Positions 12,655-25,401 are shown, counted from the stretch's first letter. The stretch: DNA of 64,000 nt from Anoplolepis gracilipes (GCF_047496725.1 NC_132971.1:10003001-10067000); one strand, 5' to 3'. Made by a program: numbers and translations. The notes: generated from the letters alone by a model not told the origin.

Positions 12655-13394
12655 CCCTCAAACTGAACACGTGGGTCTTTCGTGTCCGTGCCATTTTTAA
12701 TCCATTGTTTTAAAAAAATATTAATAAAATCTCGAGGTTGGAAACTTATCCAAAAAAAAATTTGTGTCAAAAGGGACTTATAACTGAAAGGACAATTTAA
12801 ACAGTTCATTCAGTGCAAAGTTCTGGCGAATCTAAATTTGAAGCGGATACAAATGACCCACGTGTTCGCTTTATATATATTAAATAAGAAAGCGTAAGTA
12901 ATTAAATTTTTTTTTAAATATTGTCTTCTCTTAAAAAAATAAATATTATTTATTAATATAAATAAATATGATTAACCCTCAAACTGAACACGTGGATCTT
13001 TCGTGCCATTTTTATATAAAACATCTGTTTCCAAATCTTGATCTGACAAATAACAAAAATATAATATTTAAGAATATTTTTTTCTTTAATTCTACTACAT
13101 AAACTTTTAGTTTAAACTTGAAAGAAGATGTGTAAATTTTTTTAGAATTTCTAAAGTAATTTTAAAGTGCAAAAATTAACCCGGACTCCAGTTACCCACG
13201 CGTTCAGGATACGGTCCCAAAAAAACATGCTCAGTTTGAGGGTTAAACAATTATTTTTCAAATTTATTATTTTAGTCTTTATTTAGAAGGTATGTAAATT
13301 TTTCAGATTTTTTTAAAATTACTTTTACGTATTAATATATGCGTTGGAAATACACTGATGATCCACTTGTGCCAAAACGTGTTCAAATTGAGGA
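12655..13394. mobile_element. piggyBac-like MITE cluster, outer pair of ends
   Basis: The left end CCCTCAAACTGAACACGTGG follows TTAA at 12651-12654. A degenerate right end (GTTCAAATTGAGGA) is followed by TTAA at 13395-13398. A further inverted CACGTGTTCGC end lies near 12856-12870. TTAA flanks with CCC-type termini fit piggyBac-derived elements. The composite may be one old element with a younger relative (12976-13242) inserted in it, or neighbouring insertions. Confidence 0.55.
12976..13242. mobile_element. piggyBac-like MITE, 267 bp, TTAA flanked
   Basis: CCCTCAAACTGAACACGTGG at the left and CTCAGTTTGAGGG at the right are inverted repeats, each bordered by TTAA (12972-12975 and 13243-13246). 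A near-identical relative, including about 50 bp of left flank, lies at 17043-17310. No coding frame. Confidence 0.8.
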
Positions 13395-13398
13395 TTAA

Positions 13399-14085
13399 TC
13401 TCGATGTAGACTTGATAATCGAGTTATATGTTATTTGAGAAATTTTGACAGAGATTCTTCCTAAAGAAGTAGCTGTCAGTTACAATTTGCATCTGTACCT
13501 GCATATAACCATCATGCCGAATATTTGAATAGACATCCAATAGAAATATTGCTATGCACAGAACACTATGTCGAATTTCAACATAGCACCGCAAAGGGTT
13601 AATCAAATTAGAGCCTTGAGCGACGCGTGGAATTTTACGTGTAATCAAATATTTTTGAGATACCTATGAAACAAACGCGCGCACGCGATGAAAAGCAAAA
13701 ATATTATTCGTACAAAACGTCGGATGTTATTTTTCGTTTCATATTTTTACTTTAAAGCGAACACGCTTTTGCTTTCGATAGCTACCGATAAGAGCGTTTG
13801 CCCGCGCATTGCTCGCGCTTTTGTTCACACGAGCCGTCATTTTCGTAACCAAACGCAAGAACCGTAACAGAAACGCAACCACCGGCGGCGTTCGAGAGTC
13901 CAGCGGGATATTCTCGCGTTTCTCTTCTACAGCTCGATTTTGACAAACGAACGTCTGTTTCGCGATAAAATCGCGCCAGTTGATTCACCTCGCTACAAAC
14001 CCGCATACATACATACACATATGCACGTATATCATATATATGAGCGCGACATATATATTGATCGGCGGACGTTTACGCGAGTTTT

Positions 14086-14141
<56 letters not shown>

Positions 14142-14809
14142 CGTTCTTTCTCGCGTAAAACGGAGTCAAAACGTCCGTTCCTTCGAGCGTTTCTACCGCG
14201 ACCGCAGAACCGGAAGCTCCAATTTCCACCTAACGTCGTACTCGGAGAACGTCCAAGTTTATACCCGATCGACAGATATTTATTGGGCAACAAGCGCGGT
14301 ACACAGCGCACTTATACTCGTGGGAACCGACCATTTGGAGCACGTCCGAAACCGCTGCAATGGCCGAAGGGGTCTCGCGGATACCGCTAGACCAAGTTAC
14401 AGCCGGCAGCGACAGCATTACGTCGCGATATTACCAACGTACACGCAACCGTGATATTCGGGATTTTTTTTTTTCCTTTCTTTTTTCTCCTTTTTTTTTT
14501 GTTTTGAAAACCAAGCACGAATTTTCTCGTCGTGCTCCCGTACACTCGTAATGTCATTTCGCTCTGGATCTCTCTCGTGTTGTTTTCATCCCGCCCGATG
14601 TGTGTTGCACGCTACGCGTTCCTGCACCAGAGATCGCGCACGCTGCGCAAAATATTTTACTTGCTCGAATTACACCGAGGGTAAAATATGTATTTCCGCC
14701 TGCATTCCGTGCGAGATCCTCCGAAAGAATTACTTGCCCGTAATCCAGGGATTATCAAAATAATCGATCAATTTATTTAATTCAAATTGTAACGCGAGTT
14801 ACAAATATA
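13399..14809. other. Intergenic with GC-richer patch, no supported gene
   Basis: CpG-richer sequence at about 13.75-14.75 kb with a GA microsatellite (14090-14138). Many overlapping open frames occur on both strands but none shows domain or signal features. It could be an unrecognised UTR exon or regulatory island. Confidence 0.5.
14090..14138. repeat. GA dinucleotide microsatellite
   Basis: About 24 uninterrupted GA units; the Arg-Glu or Ser-Leu frames crossing it are by-products. Confidence 0.95.
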
Positions 14810-15697
14810 CACGGGTGTTTCAGACCACTCGTTCACCCCTCTTATTTTGAAAAGGGTGATGCTAAGAAGTTGGGAAGACATATTTACATTTACCATGAAA
14901 GCCAATCTGAAGTTTCTGATAGCGGTACTTTCAGTTTTGGGACCCAACATGGGTATTGTTGGATATTTTTAAAAAGAAATTTTTGTTTGAAAAAAAATTT
15001 GATATCATGTAGCATTAGAGAGAAATGATTTTAAAAACGCTTGCAATGATTGTAACGCTCAAATTTCTAAATTATCTTAAAATATCGATATTTTGGTTAC
15101 GGATTACGAGCCAAACATAAACATGATCACGTCAAACTCGTGATACAGACCACGGACCAAACATAAATACGGATGATTTGTCACATGTGATTTCAACAAG
15201 ACAGTTGTTTGGCGCATTTCTCATTAATTACGCAAAGCGCACAATTAATCAGCTTTTACTTCTGCAGAAGTCTTGATGCCGATTGACAGCATGAGACGAA
15301 GGATAGAAAGGTGTCTCCATCAAGGTGGCAGGCATTTTGAACATTTGTATTGTAATTAGTTTTGGATCATTTCCGAGCGTCACAATAATTGCAAACGTTT
15401 TTTGTTCATTTCTTGGAAACAATAAAAGAAATCAAATTTTTTTTAAACAAAAGTTGTTTCTTTTTAAAAGCCCCATCCAACGATACCCAAGTTGCCCCAT
15501 GTTGCAATTTAAAATTTTTTAGTTGCCCCTTGCTCTCTCCCCCCCCGTTTCCGGTATTTCCGGGGGATTCCCAAAACTGAAAGTACCCCACCATCAGAAA
15601 CTTCAGATAGGCTTTGATGATAAATATGTCTTTTCCAACTTCTTAGCATCATCTTTTTGAAAATAAAAGGGGTGAACGGATGGTCTGAAACACCCTG
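14810..15697. mobile_element. 888-bp inverted-repeat element with TA target duplication
   Basis: The left arm starts CACGGGTGTTTCAGACCA and the inverted right arm CAGGGTGTTTCAGACCA. They stay alignable for about 130 bp, through AAGAAGTTGG and CTTTCAGTTTTGG. TA borders both ends (14808-14809 and 15698-15699). The interior has no transposase frame, and its right part carries CCCC-rich sequence. It is probably a Tc1/mariner-related foldback. Confidence 0.82.
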
Positions 15698-15699
15698 TA

Positions 15700-17038
15700 T
15701 ATAAATATATGTGTGATTTTGCTCCGATAGATTGAACTTAATTCTCGTTTCTATATAAGCTTCTAATGTATCACATCTCTGATATTTTTATTTTCTTCTA
15801 GTCCGTAAATAGAAAAAAATTAGCCCGACTTTTTTTACTGATATCGGTTTTTGATTCTTTCTTTCAAATCATATAAGAAAAAAAATTGACATTTGTTATA
15901 CGAATCATCGAAACAAGATTGGCAACTATTTCATATTTAAATGAGCTCGCAAAAATTACGGATTCGCTTCATGTTTATTTCAACCGCTATTTGCAGCTCG
16001 AACGAAGTATTCTCCCGAATTTCATTGGGTGCTTGTCGAGATACTCCTATTCACCCGCCCATTCTAGATCGTATTCTGATTGAAACGACAGCGAGGGTTC
16101 AAAGTCCCACACGTGGACCGCCCAGGATTTAACGACGGTTGTCGTCGTTCGAAATTTCGAGATACTGTTTAGAACGAAACTTATGCTCTCGATAATAGCC
16201 ACTAATCGAAACGAGCCAGATTCATTTGCAATCAGATGGAATCAATATTTATTATCGATAAAAGCAATCTCTCTCTCTCTCTATCTTTCGATGCACAAAA
16301 TGTGTCGGAATCGTTCTCGCGATTATAAATATAAAATTTGTCATTAAGATAAAATACGACATAAAATGATGAATAATAGAATTAAATAATGAGTGAATAA
16401 AAACTAAAATTTTGATAAAAAGTAAGTTGCTCAACATGCTAATAAATATCTAACATTACGTTCGATATTAATAAAAACAATGACAATCTGCTTGATAAAT
16501 TTCGTCTTTAAAACGTTTCATTAATTACAAGTAGAAAAACGTTCGCTTAAAACAATAAAGTACTCGCACTCTTTCTCACATTTCCTCGCATTTTTCGTCT
16601 ATATCTCTCTGCCGATACTTCGGGAGCCAAGAAGCGTTGTCGAGAAGTGTACGATGCGAGATATATAGATCTCTTTAGACTGCTTTCGATAAGAACTGGA
16701 GATAAGTCGCCGGCAGACAAGAATTTTATTCCCGACGTATATATTCCCTACGATTCTACTTCGCGGGGGGAGAAACGGAATGCCGCGTTAAATATAGGAT
16801 TCGCGACGTTTTAGTGCGATCGATGGAGAACTGCGAGTTTCAGAATGAGCTCTCTTTGTCCGAACGCGAGATTATCCATCGCGTAATAAATAGCAGATGG
16901 GCAAGACAAATTGTCGCTTTATCATTACATTATTTTGTATTTCTCAAAAATCGATTAAATGTATAACTAATATATGACATTAACTTATCACGTCTCTTAA
17001 AGAAAATAAATATTATTTGTTAATATAAATAAATATGA
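15700..17038. other. Intergenic, nothing recognised
   Basis: AT-rich sequence with a slightly CpG-richer part at 16.6-16.87 kb and a short CT run near 16268. No supportable gene. Confidence 0.6.
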
Positions 17039-17042
17039 TTAA

Positions 17043-17310
17043 CCCTCAAACTGAACACGTGGGTCTTCCGTGCCATTTTTATATAAAACATCTATGTTTC
17101 CAAATCTTGATCTGACAAATAACAAAAACATAATATTTAAGAATATTTTTTCTTTAATTCTACTTCATAAACTTTTAGTTTAAACTTGAAAGAAGATGTG
17201 TGAATTTTTTTAGAATTTTTTAAGTAATTTTAAAGTACAAAAATTAACTCGGACTCTAGTTACCCACGTGTTCAGGATTACGGTGCCAAAAAAACGTGTT
17301 CAGTTTGAGG
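17043..17310. mobile_element. piggyBac-like MITE, second copy
   Basis: Nearly the same sequence as 12976-13242, with TTAA (17039-17042) before CCCTCAAACTGAACACGTGG. Its right border has decayed to GAGGAATAA, so the right TTAA is lost. The left flank (AAATATTATTTGTTAATATAAATAAATATGA-like) is also shared, so the duplicated unit was larger than the MITE. Confidence 0.78.
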
Positions 17311-18072
17311 AATAAAAATATAATTAATTTGATATTAATATTGGAAATAAATATTTTTAATATTCTTACTAAATCTAAATAAATATGTATAAATAAATAT
17401 TATTTATATTTAAACAACGGGTTAATTAAAACGACCTAACTAGCCAAAATCATTTAATTTATTAACACGAAGTTTTGACCATATGGTTGTGGTCCTTTTC
17501 AAGTGTCACTGTAAAGAAAATATACAAAGGATCAAAAAATATATGGATACAATTAATACCGAATTTAACGCAAACAATACAATGTAATATAATTAAAAAA
17601 CTAGTATTATTTATATTTAAATTTTGTGTCCGATGCATAAAGAGACTTAATGTCGCTATTATAATAATATGTAATTCTCGGAAAGATTTTCTTCTTCTCG
17701 CGCGCGTTATTCCCGCAAGATATACTTCAGACATAGGAAACTAAGACATGTATTTCAAAATTATAGATCGTGAAAGAAGGATAGCAGTACACGACGATAA
17801 AACAAAATTCCCATTGGAATAAAGCGGATAAACCGACGGTGAAATTGCGCCAGTATAATTACGTCTGCGACAGCGAGAGACTTGGCACGAAATTACTTGC
17901 ATTACCGACTCTTTCATATCTTATTCTTAGTCAGATTTTTTTTTCTTTCATAAAAACCCGCAATGCGCCTAGTAGAGTAAATATAAAATGCAAATATCAA
18001 AATTAAATATTCCGAAAAAAATGTTGGGACAACGCAATGCGACGCGATATCCGGATCCGGTACATCCGGATC
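17311..18072. other. Intergenic, nothing recognised
   Basis: AT-rich sequence with no supportable gene or repeat. Confidence 0.6.
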
Positions 18073-18076
18073 TTAA

Positions 18077-18717
18077 GGGCCCAATCTACTTTAAAGAGTT
18101 AAAAAATCCATTTGTTTACATTTCTGAAAATGTCTAAAGAATTTTTTTCAAATTTAAAACTGAAAAATTTACAAAATTGACTCAAAAGACTTTTGATAGC
18201 GCACAGGTTAAATGGGTCTGCAAAACTTTAAACATGTTTTTCTCAAAATACTGTTTTTCAAAGTTGGTGTGACGGATATCTTAAAAAATAAAATAACTTA
18301 AATTTTTCGATCAATAAAAGAGTTTTTTTGAGGATACACTAAATCTAAATTGAATTAAAAAAATTAATAATAAATAGTTTTCTGACCTTCAAGAAATAAA
18401 TAAACTTTAGCAAAATTGAAATATCTAATTTTAAACTGACGCTACTTTATTTTTCAATTTTTTCTAATGAAATTAGATTCAATAGAGTTTAGAGTTGAGA
18501 GTTTATTCATTTTTCAAACAGTTATACGAGAAGTAGCATGTCACACCGTTGAACTATGCATTTTCAAACACGTTACGCGCAAAGGTACAAGGTTGAACGA
18601 AAAAAAAAAAAAAAAAAATACAATAGAAAAATATGTAAACCGCTAAGAATTTCTAATTCTTTAAAAAAAATCATAAAAATGATCAACTTTTTCATACTGC
18701 TAGAGTAGACTGGACTT
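18077..18717. mobile_element. Possible TTAA-flanked inverted-repeat element, 641 bp
   Basis: Left terminus GGGCCCAATCTACT and inverted right terminus AAGTCCAGTCTACT match at about 10 of 14 positions and are bordered by TTAA on both sides (18073-18076 and 18718-18721). The short, imperfect termini make this tentative. Confidence 0.35.
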
Positions 18718-18721
18718 TTAA

Positions 18722-19624
18722 ATGGAAAAATACGCGCGTCCCTATCGTAACCTAGTTCCAGAAATTCCAGAGAATCGTCAGTCTTTACATCGAGCGTAGG
18801 GTTATCGAACAGTGATAGCGCGACAATCTCTTTTCGCTTTTGGGGCCAATCGTTCCACGAAATTAAACCGAACGAATCGAACGCGATACGAGCAAACTAC
18901 CGATCGGTTCGACGTATCGTTGTTACTGAATCATCACCACCGGTGATTCTACCCTCCCATAGGAAGGGGCGAAATGTGGGGCGCCCACGCGACGCGACGC
19001 GATCTGTGACGAGAGGAAAGAGTACGTGGTGGCGCTCTTCCGCGAGCTTCCACGACGACGAAAGTAACGTCGTGCAATTTCACAGCCGTCGCGTCGCAAA
19101 CGCGAACACGATGCATTCTTTCGTTGCAGTTGAGAATCGCGAGCGCGGCTTGAAACGCACGGCACGCCGGAATTGGAAACTAAAATTGGAATTCGCCCTA
19201 TCGCGTTCTCCGTTCCCCGTCATTCGCACGCTTCCCCTATCTTTTTTTCTATTTCCAACTAGTTAACAATCAATGCTTTTTCCGTTCTCTCTCGCATTTC
19301 CGTTACGTTACGTCTCGCGACTCGCGTCACCAAGTGCGCATTGTTCCTTTAATAAAATAGGATGTATGTGTAGATCCAACGCACACACGTACACACGGAG
19401 AATATTCCAGAATCACCGCATCTCCTTGCTAAGTCGTACGTATCGTTTCGACGCTGAAATACAATACGGCATCAATATACTGGTGCATAATAATACTCTA
19501 CCAATGTTACAAGACCTCAGTTGTGTAAGAATGCTGTAAACTAGTACGCCAAGTCTTGGACTGCTGTTATCATTTTAACGCTATACATGTAAGTGATATT
19601 GGTAAATTAAGTACGTCAATACTA

Positions 19625-19629
<5 letters not shown>
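18722..19629. other. Intergenic with CpG-rich patch
   Basis: About 18.75-19.35 kb is CpG-rich (GCGACGCGACGCGATC-type words). Overlapping open frames on both strands have no recognisable domains. It may be an unannotated promoter or UTR; no evidence decides. Confidence 0.45.

Positions 19630-19686
<57 letters not shown>
19630..19686. repeat. TA dinucleotide microsatellite
   Basis: About 28 TA units immediately before the large foldback element. Confidence 0.93.
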
Positions 19687-19690
<4 letters not shown>

Positions 19691-19692
19691 AG

Positions 19693-20588
19693 CCATGGTT
19701 GAAACTATTAGGCACCCTTAAATTTTCCATATTTCTTATTTTGTTAATAGTATATAAATATTAGAAAGATTTAAAAAATTTTTTAAACTATCGATAGCAC
19801 TTTAAAACTGAAATTTTAAGCTTTAAAATGTTTTTTTAATTTTTCGTTTGCGATGATTTTTCGCCGAGTATCGACAACGTGTTTGAGAAACACAGATTTA
19901 GCTTCAAAATTATATATCTCGGCCAAAAAAATTGTAGGAAAATTAAAAAAAAGCATTTTGTAGGCAAAATGTTTTAGTTTATAGAACTTGACTTAAATTT
20001 TTCGAAAGAAATTTTTTTACCGAGCTGCAAAGTGTCAAAAATGCAATAAAATTTTAAGAAACAAAACAATGTTCTTTTTTAAAGCATAGAACAAGGAAAA
20101 TACAAAAATTTTTAATGTACTGATAACGCATTAAAGTTGCTATAGGTAATTTTTAAAATTTTTGTATTTTCCTTGTTCTGTGCTTTAAAAAAGAACATTG
20201 TTTTGTTTCTTAAAATTTTATTGCATTTTTGACACTTTGCAGCTCGGTAAAAAAATTTCTCTCGAAAAATTTAAGTTAAGTTCCATAAACTACAATATTG
20301 TGTACCTACAAAATGCTTTTTTTAAACTTTCCTACAATTTTTTTTACCGAAATACATAATTTTGAAACTAAATCTGTGTTTTTCAAATATGTCGATACTC
20401 GCAAAATGACAGCGAGAAATTATCGCAGACGAAAAATTAAAAAAAAGAACATTTTAAAGCTTGAAATTTCAGCTTTAAAGTGCTATCGATAGTTTAAAAA
20501 AATTTTTTTAATCTTTTTACTATTCATATACTTTTAACAAAATAAGAAATGTGGAAAATTTAAGGGTGCCTAATACTTTCCACCATGG
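19693..20588. mobile_element. 896-bp foldback element with arms of about 425 bp
   Basis: CCATGGTTGAAACTATTAGG at the left is mirrored by the right end (CCATGGTGGAAAGTATTAGG on the other strand). The arms remain alignable inward to about 20119 and 20160, leaving only a short loop. Arms differ by scattered substitutions, for instance around ACACAGATTTAG. No coding frame. Such a long hairpin would be transcribed into dsRNA. Confidence 0.88.
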
Positions 20589-22329
20589 TTGTATAGTAAC
20601 ATTATATATATATATTTATCTATTTATTCATTTTATAAATATATACATATGTATTGAAATTTGAATATTGAGTAATATTAAATATAGTGTATTATTCCGT
20701 AATATTGAGAGCCTTTAATTTCGTTATTTTTATTTTAATAAATATATTATTATATTCTCTCATCAAAATAAATACTGAATAATACACTATATTCATCAAA
20801 TTTTTATGATATATATCGTTATTACTCCATGTCAAAGTATCAATACTACTAATTGTGAGTTTGCAATAAAATTCTACTGATAATAAAGAAGCATATGAAG
20901 ATATCTTCTTGTTGTCTTCAACAAGATTTCTTCAAGAAGATTTTCAAACGCAAAGAATTCTTTTCAAATCTTGCATAATTTTTTTGTAGATTCTCCGGAT
21001 ATTTCGTAACAAGAAATTCTTTCCCATTTCAAGTTTTGCAGCTAGTAGTATTCCCATCAAAAGCTTTTTCGATTTTTACTTTTGCAATTGGGATTTCCTC
21101 GTGTTCCTATCTTCGCATCGCGTCCCGCATCGTTCCCGAAATACCGAATGATATTGAAACCTAAACCGTATATATCCCCGCTATCGATTTTTCCCCCTCG
21201 CATTTCTCTATATCTTGTTTTTGTTTCATTTGTTCCATTCGCGAGGGCAAAATAATCAAAACTCTATCACGACAACTGTATGTACGGACAAGAACGGGCA
21301 TATTTTTTTCGCCCCCAAAGTATGTCGACAGGCACGCGTGACGAATGATAAATTTATTGTTTCAAATGCATCCTTGCGTGACGCAATACGCAGAGCTTAA
21401 ATCGAACGTGCGCCAGGCACGTATGTATACCGCAAATCGATCCCGATATTTTATAACCCGATTAAGCGCGCGGTTTTAATACGTCTGGTCAGACCGCGAT
21501 AAAACTGGGTCCGCAATGCGTACAAATCTACCAATACGGTTGCTACCGGCTAATACTCTGCATGGAAATATTCGATAGGAATCATAGCAAGATAGAAAAT
21601 ATGAACACTATGGTGCGTTAAACTGTCCTTTTGAAAGGAATATTAACAAACACAAATCCACAAATGCACTGCGATATATCGCCGAGAATAATTATTTCTA
21701 GATAACTACAGGAATAATATATATAACAGTCGCGCAAAACGACAGCGAGAAGCTTAATCGATATCATTTATCGCAAAATTCTCTACATCAGCTGAACAAC
21801 ATATGTTTGAATGCAAGAAAAGGCTTATCATTCTTTTTAATGGGACATTCATGCGTTCATTAATGTCGAGAGATGAATCTGTTTTGGACAAGAATTTAAT
21901 TTACTTGTTGATTCACGAGAATATTAAAATCCGAACAATCTCCATGATCCAATAAAAAAAAAAAAAAAAAAAAAAAACAAAACAAATTCCATAATTTGCA
22001 CGCCATAATTCCTACGAGATTCTCGACAAATCGTAGGGACATTTATGTGACAGAAGAGCTCGTATTTAAAGTGGTCCCGCGATCCGATACGGTAAAGTCG
22101 TACCGTTGGTTGAATCGGATATCACTCTGACCGTGGAAGAGATCGATTTCAAATAAAACGGAAAAGGCAAAGGGCGAACCGCTGTTATATTCGACTTTCA
22201 TTCCACACATTCGGCCAGGTATCAGCGCGTTCAGCTAACCGAAAGCTTTCTCATTGCTGATTCAAAAGGGTTCTCTACAGTCCTCTCTCCCATTGCTGTC
22301 TTTTTGTCTTTCTCTCTTTATCTCTCTTA
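20589..22329. other. Intergenic, nothing recognised
   Basis: AT-rich with an A tract near 21955-21977; no supportable gene. Confidence 0.6.
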
Positions 22330-22496
22330 GCCGGATAAAGCTGGATACACACTATACCGTCAATAGGGGTTTTAAATGTCGTCCGGTTTGGTGACGATCA
22401 GTGTGTATTGATCTACGTGAGACCTATATAAGAATATTTGACGTTACGTGACGTGACGGTGACACTACGTATAGTATGCATCCAGTTTTATTCGGC
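22330..22496. mobile_element. 167-bp MITE with imperfect 27-bp inverted termini
   Basis: GCCGGATAAAGCTGGATACA at the left matches the inverted right end GCCGAATAAAACTGGATGCA, and the match continues through ACTATA (22 of 27). The interior has CpG-rich ACGTGACGTGACGGTGAC words. The target duplication is not clear. Confidence 0.65.
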
Positions 22497-22900
22497 CGGA
22501 CACGAATAAAATCGGAGATAAAAGAACTGCCTCGCGTCAGTAGATAAAAACGAGGAGGCGGTATTTTATCGAGACCGATTGACGGAAAGAGGAAAATAAA
22601 GAGAGAAGAGGAACGCAAATTTTGTGAGTAATTTTGTCAAATTCTATTCGAAACAAGAATATATAAATATATAATTTATACGTTATAAATAAAAAAATAT
22701 AACTAAACAAATTTAATATACGTTTTTTACCCAAGACATAAAATGTAAAAAAAAACTTGAAATATATATTATGTTGTGTCAGAGTAATAAAAACATAATA
22801 ATATTATATATGTTTATATAATATTAATATCAATACTGTAATTATACTTTTCTATCTCTCTCTTTCTTTTTTCTTTATCTTTCTTTCTCTTTTATCGATT

Positions 22901-23296
22901 CACTCAAAAAAATATTTTGCTAATGTAGATAGATTTCTAGATGTCTCAATTAAAATTTATCGCTACTTTTTTGTATCTGTTAGAATATTGATTATCACGT
23001 ATAGAATTTATAGCAGCAATATTCTAGCAATACCTCTAGAAAATTTAGATCCCATTGCCAAATATTAATCACAAATATAATTGTCCTTGACGATAGGCCT
23101 TAAAGATAGGCATTACAGAAAAATTTTCCGTCTAAATTACACTAATAGTACGGATATAAATTCTGTCTCTGCCATTTAAATTGATTAAGTGCAAAATATA
23201 TGCAGTATCACAATATTTGCTAATAATTTATCTGTTTCAGTGAATCTTTTACACCTAGAAAATTTTTCTTGAACTTGCAAGATCATTTTTTGAGTG
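22901..23296. mobile_element. CACTC-terminus MITE, copy 1 (about 396 bp)
   Basis: Starts CACTCAAAAAAATATTTTGC and ends ATCATTTTTTGAGTG, so the termini are inverted repeats of about 11 bp. Two further copies in the window (28116-28496 and 39086-39481) align along the whole length. No open frame. Flanking TA is not preserved here. Confidence 0.82.
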
Positions 23297-25334
23297 TCCA
23301 GTAACTGAAAATAAAAATATCTGATTTAAGAAGCAATCCTTGATACGAAAAAGAGCGCAATAATCTATTCTTCTAAGAAAGGAAAACAATTCCACGCGTT
23401 ATAGATCGTTGAAGAAAATTTCAGTCCGATCGACCCTACAGATTGCCCTGCGACGCATAAACTTTGTTGATGACGCAATTGATCGTTACGAGCGTATCAA
23501 GGTACGTTAACCGTGATGGAAAAACTTAAACAAAGTCGTACTCCCTCGACGCGTGATGGGGCAATATCAACCGCACGGATGCGACATCAGCAGCAGGAAC
23601 GAAGGAGCCATCAGGACAACGAGCAGCGGACGAGAGAGGGGGAGAGAGAGAGAGAGAGGGGGAGAGAAAGAGAGAGAGAGAGAGAGAGGGTGGAATTCGC
23701 ATAAGGTCGTGTGGCAGTCGTGCGTTGGGCAGACAGGTATAGTAGCGATAAAAAGAAGAACGACACACACAAAGCGCATACTCTTCAACGAAGAAACACC
23801 TGCTCCTCCACGTCGCATATGAGAGGGGAGAGGGGGGAGAATCCACATTTCCGATCCGAACAGAAATCGGAGCTCCCCCACTTATAACCCTGTCCTTCTC
23901 TCTCCTCTCTCGTTCTCTCAACCCTCCCCTCGCGCGCGCACCTCGTTACAACGGTCGATGTAGATAGACCATACGGGAGGAAAAGGTTCTCTCTTCGCCA
24001 GCAGGTTGCCAGGACGACCCCATCTCTCACGCACCTCGAAATCTTAAGAATTGCCGCGAACACGTTTTGTCGGGTAAACGGCCGGTCGATCGAGCTACTC
24101 TGATATTTTTCTGCCACGCGGGGGACGCCCAGGCGCGTTTGTACCCTTCCTCCCTTTTCTATTCAACAGTTTGACTAAAGTAACGATTAACATAGGTGAC
24201 ATAAAATACGTCAACACGTGAAGATCAAGGTTTTATTTTCAAAGTAAATTCTTAAAAAAACCAGTCAGCAATGATTCTGATTCAACTGACACGTGATTGG
24301 GATCAAGGTTCTTTTTTCAAGAAACAGGCCCCAGCAATGACTCCGATCCAATTGACACGTGATTGGGATCAAGGTTTTTTTCAAAGTAAATTTTTCAAGA
24401 AACTTGCCGGTAATGACTCCGATTCAATTGACATGGTGCTGCCGGGTAAATTTTAATTATCATCGTCTGTCGTTGAATATCGCTGACACGAGACTCACGG
24501 CGCAAATTATACCGAAGAAAGTTTACTCGAGAATTCGTCTCGCGTAACACTAACTCGAAACTATTTCGAAATTATTTTCGCGCTCCAGTCGCTCGCTAAG
24601 GGCTTAGCTTTTGAGTCTTAGACTTCTTGCGTGCGCCCTCGACTTTAACGCGACTAATAGACGGAAACACGCGCACGTCCGGTCTCCTAAAGCGCTGAAA
24701 TAGATTAAATCCCGATCTCCTTCTCTGGCAACTTGAGAGTTCCGCAAAATTATTACAAGGCGCCGACGGAACAATAACTTCCCCTCTCGCCATAAACTCA
24801 GTCTCGTAACACAAATGAAACGACCTTATCGATACGACGACCAACGCAACAACGCGTTTGCACGTAACTTCATTCTTAATTCATCCTGACACTTGTGAGA
24901 AAAGAAGAGAGGGAGGGAGAAGGGAGGAGAAAGGGAGAGAAAAGTGCATGGGTGAAATAAGAGTGTCGTTGCTTCGAGAGTAGATCTTTGTTAAACTTTA
25001 AGTAACGAAGAGCCCGGTGAATTTTATTTGACACTTGATGAATGTACCTGTGTCACGAGAGGGTAATGAGAATTCCGGGATCATGCGCGCGCACACCATT
25101 CGTGTATGAAATACTCCCCGGTATACGAATAATTAAATAATCGACAAGGTATATTACCGTAACATACGTTAGCGCGACACTCTGACATTCGCGAAAATAA
25201 GCAGCGAATTAATCGCCAGATATACGTGCAAGATTAACCAACGCAACTTTAAATAAAATATTACTCAATCTGCGACATTTCCAATTCCATGCGTTGTTAT
25301 TATGTATATCGGATTAATTTTGTTATCAAATATT

Positions 25335-25335
<1 letters not shown>
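23297..25335. other. Intergenic with GC-rich, GA-rich patches; no supported gene
   Basis: 23.45-24.15 kb and 24.55-24.95 kb are CpG-richer, with GA tracts at about 23636-23690 and 24899-24943. Open frames on both strands are dominated by Arg-Glu or Ser-Leu repeats. They could be part of an unseen promoter or UTR. Confidence 0.5.
24223..24440. repeat. Degenerate minisatellite, unit about 70-85 bp
   Basis: GATCAAGGTT followed by TTTTCAA and AATGA(T/C)TC(C/T)GAT(T/C)CAA(C/T)TGACA recurs three times. The first two units read in frame as IQLTRDWDQG, but the third shifts frame, so a protein-coding origin is unlikely. Confidence 0.8.

Positions 25336-25401
<66 letters not shown>
25336..25401. repeat. 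TC dinucleotide microsatellite
   Basis: About 33 uninterrupted CT units followed by TTTCTTTCTC. Confidence 0.95.

Noticed and set aside
14551..14763. 70-codon cysteine-rich open frame
   Set aside because: There are many Cys residues but no signal peptide or regular spacing, and it lies in a CpG-rich patch where overlapping frames are all open.
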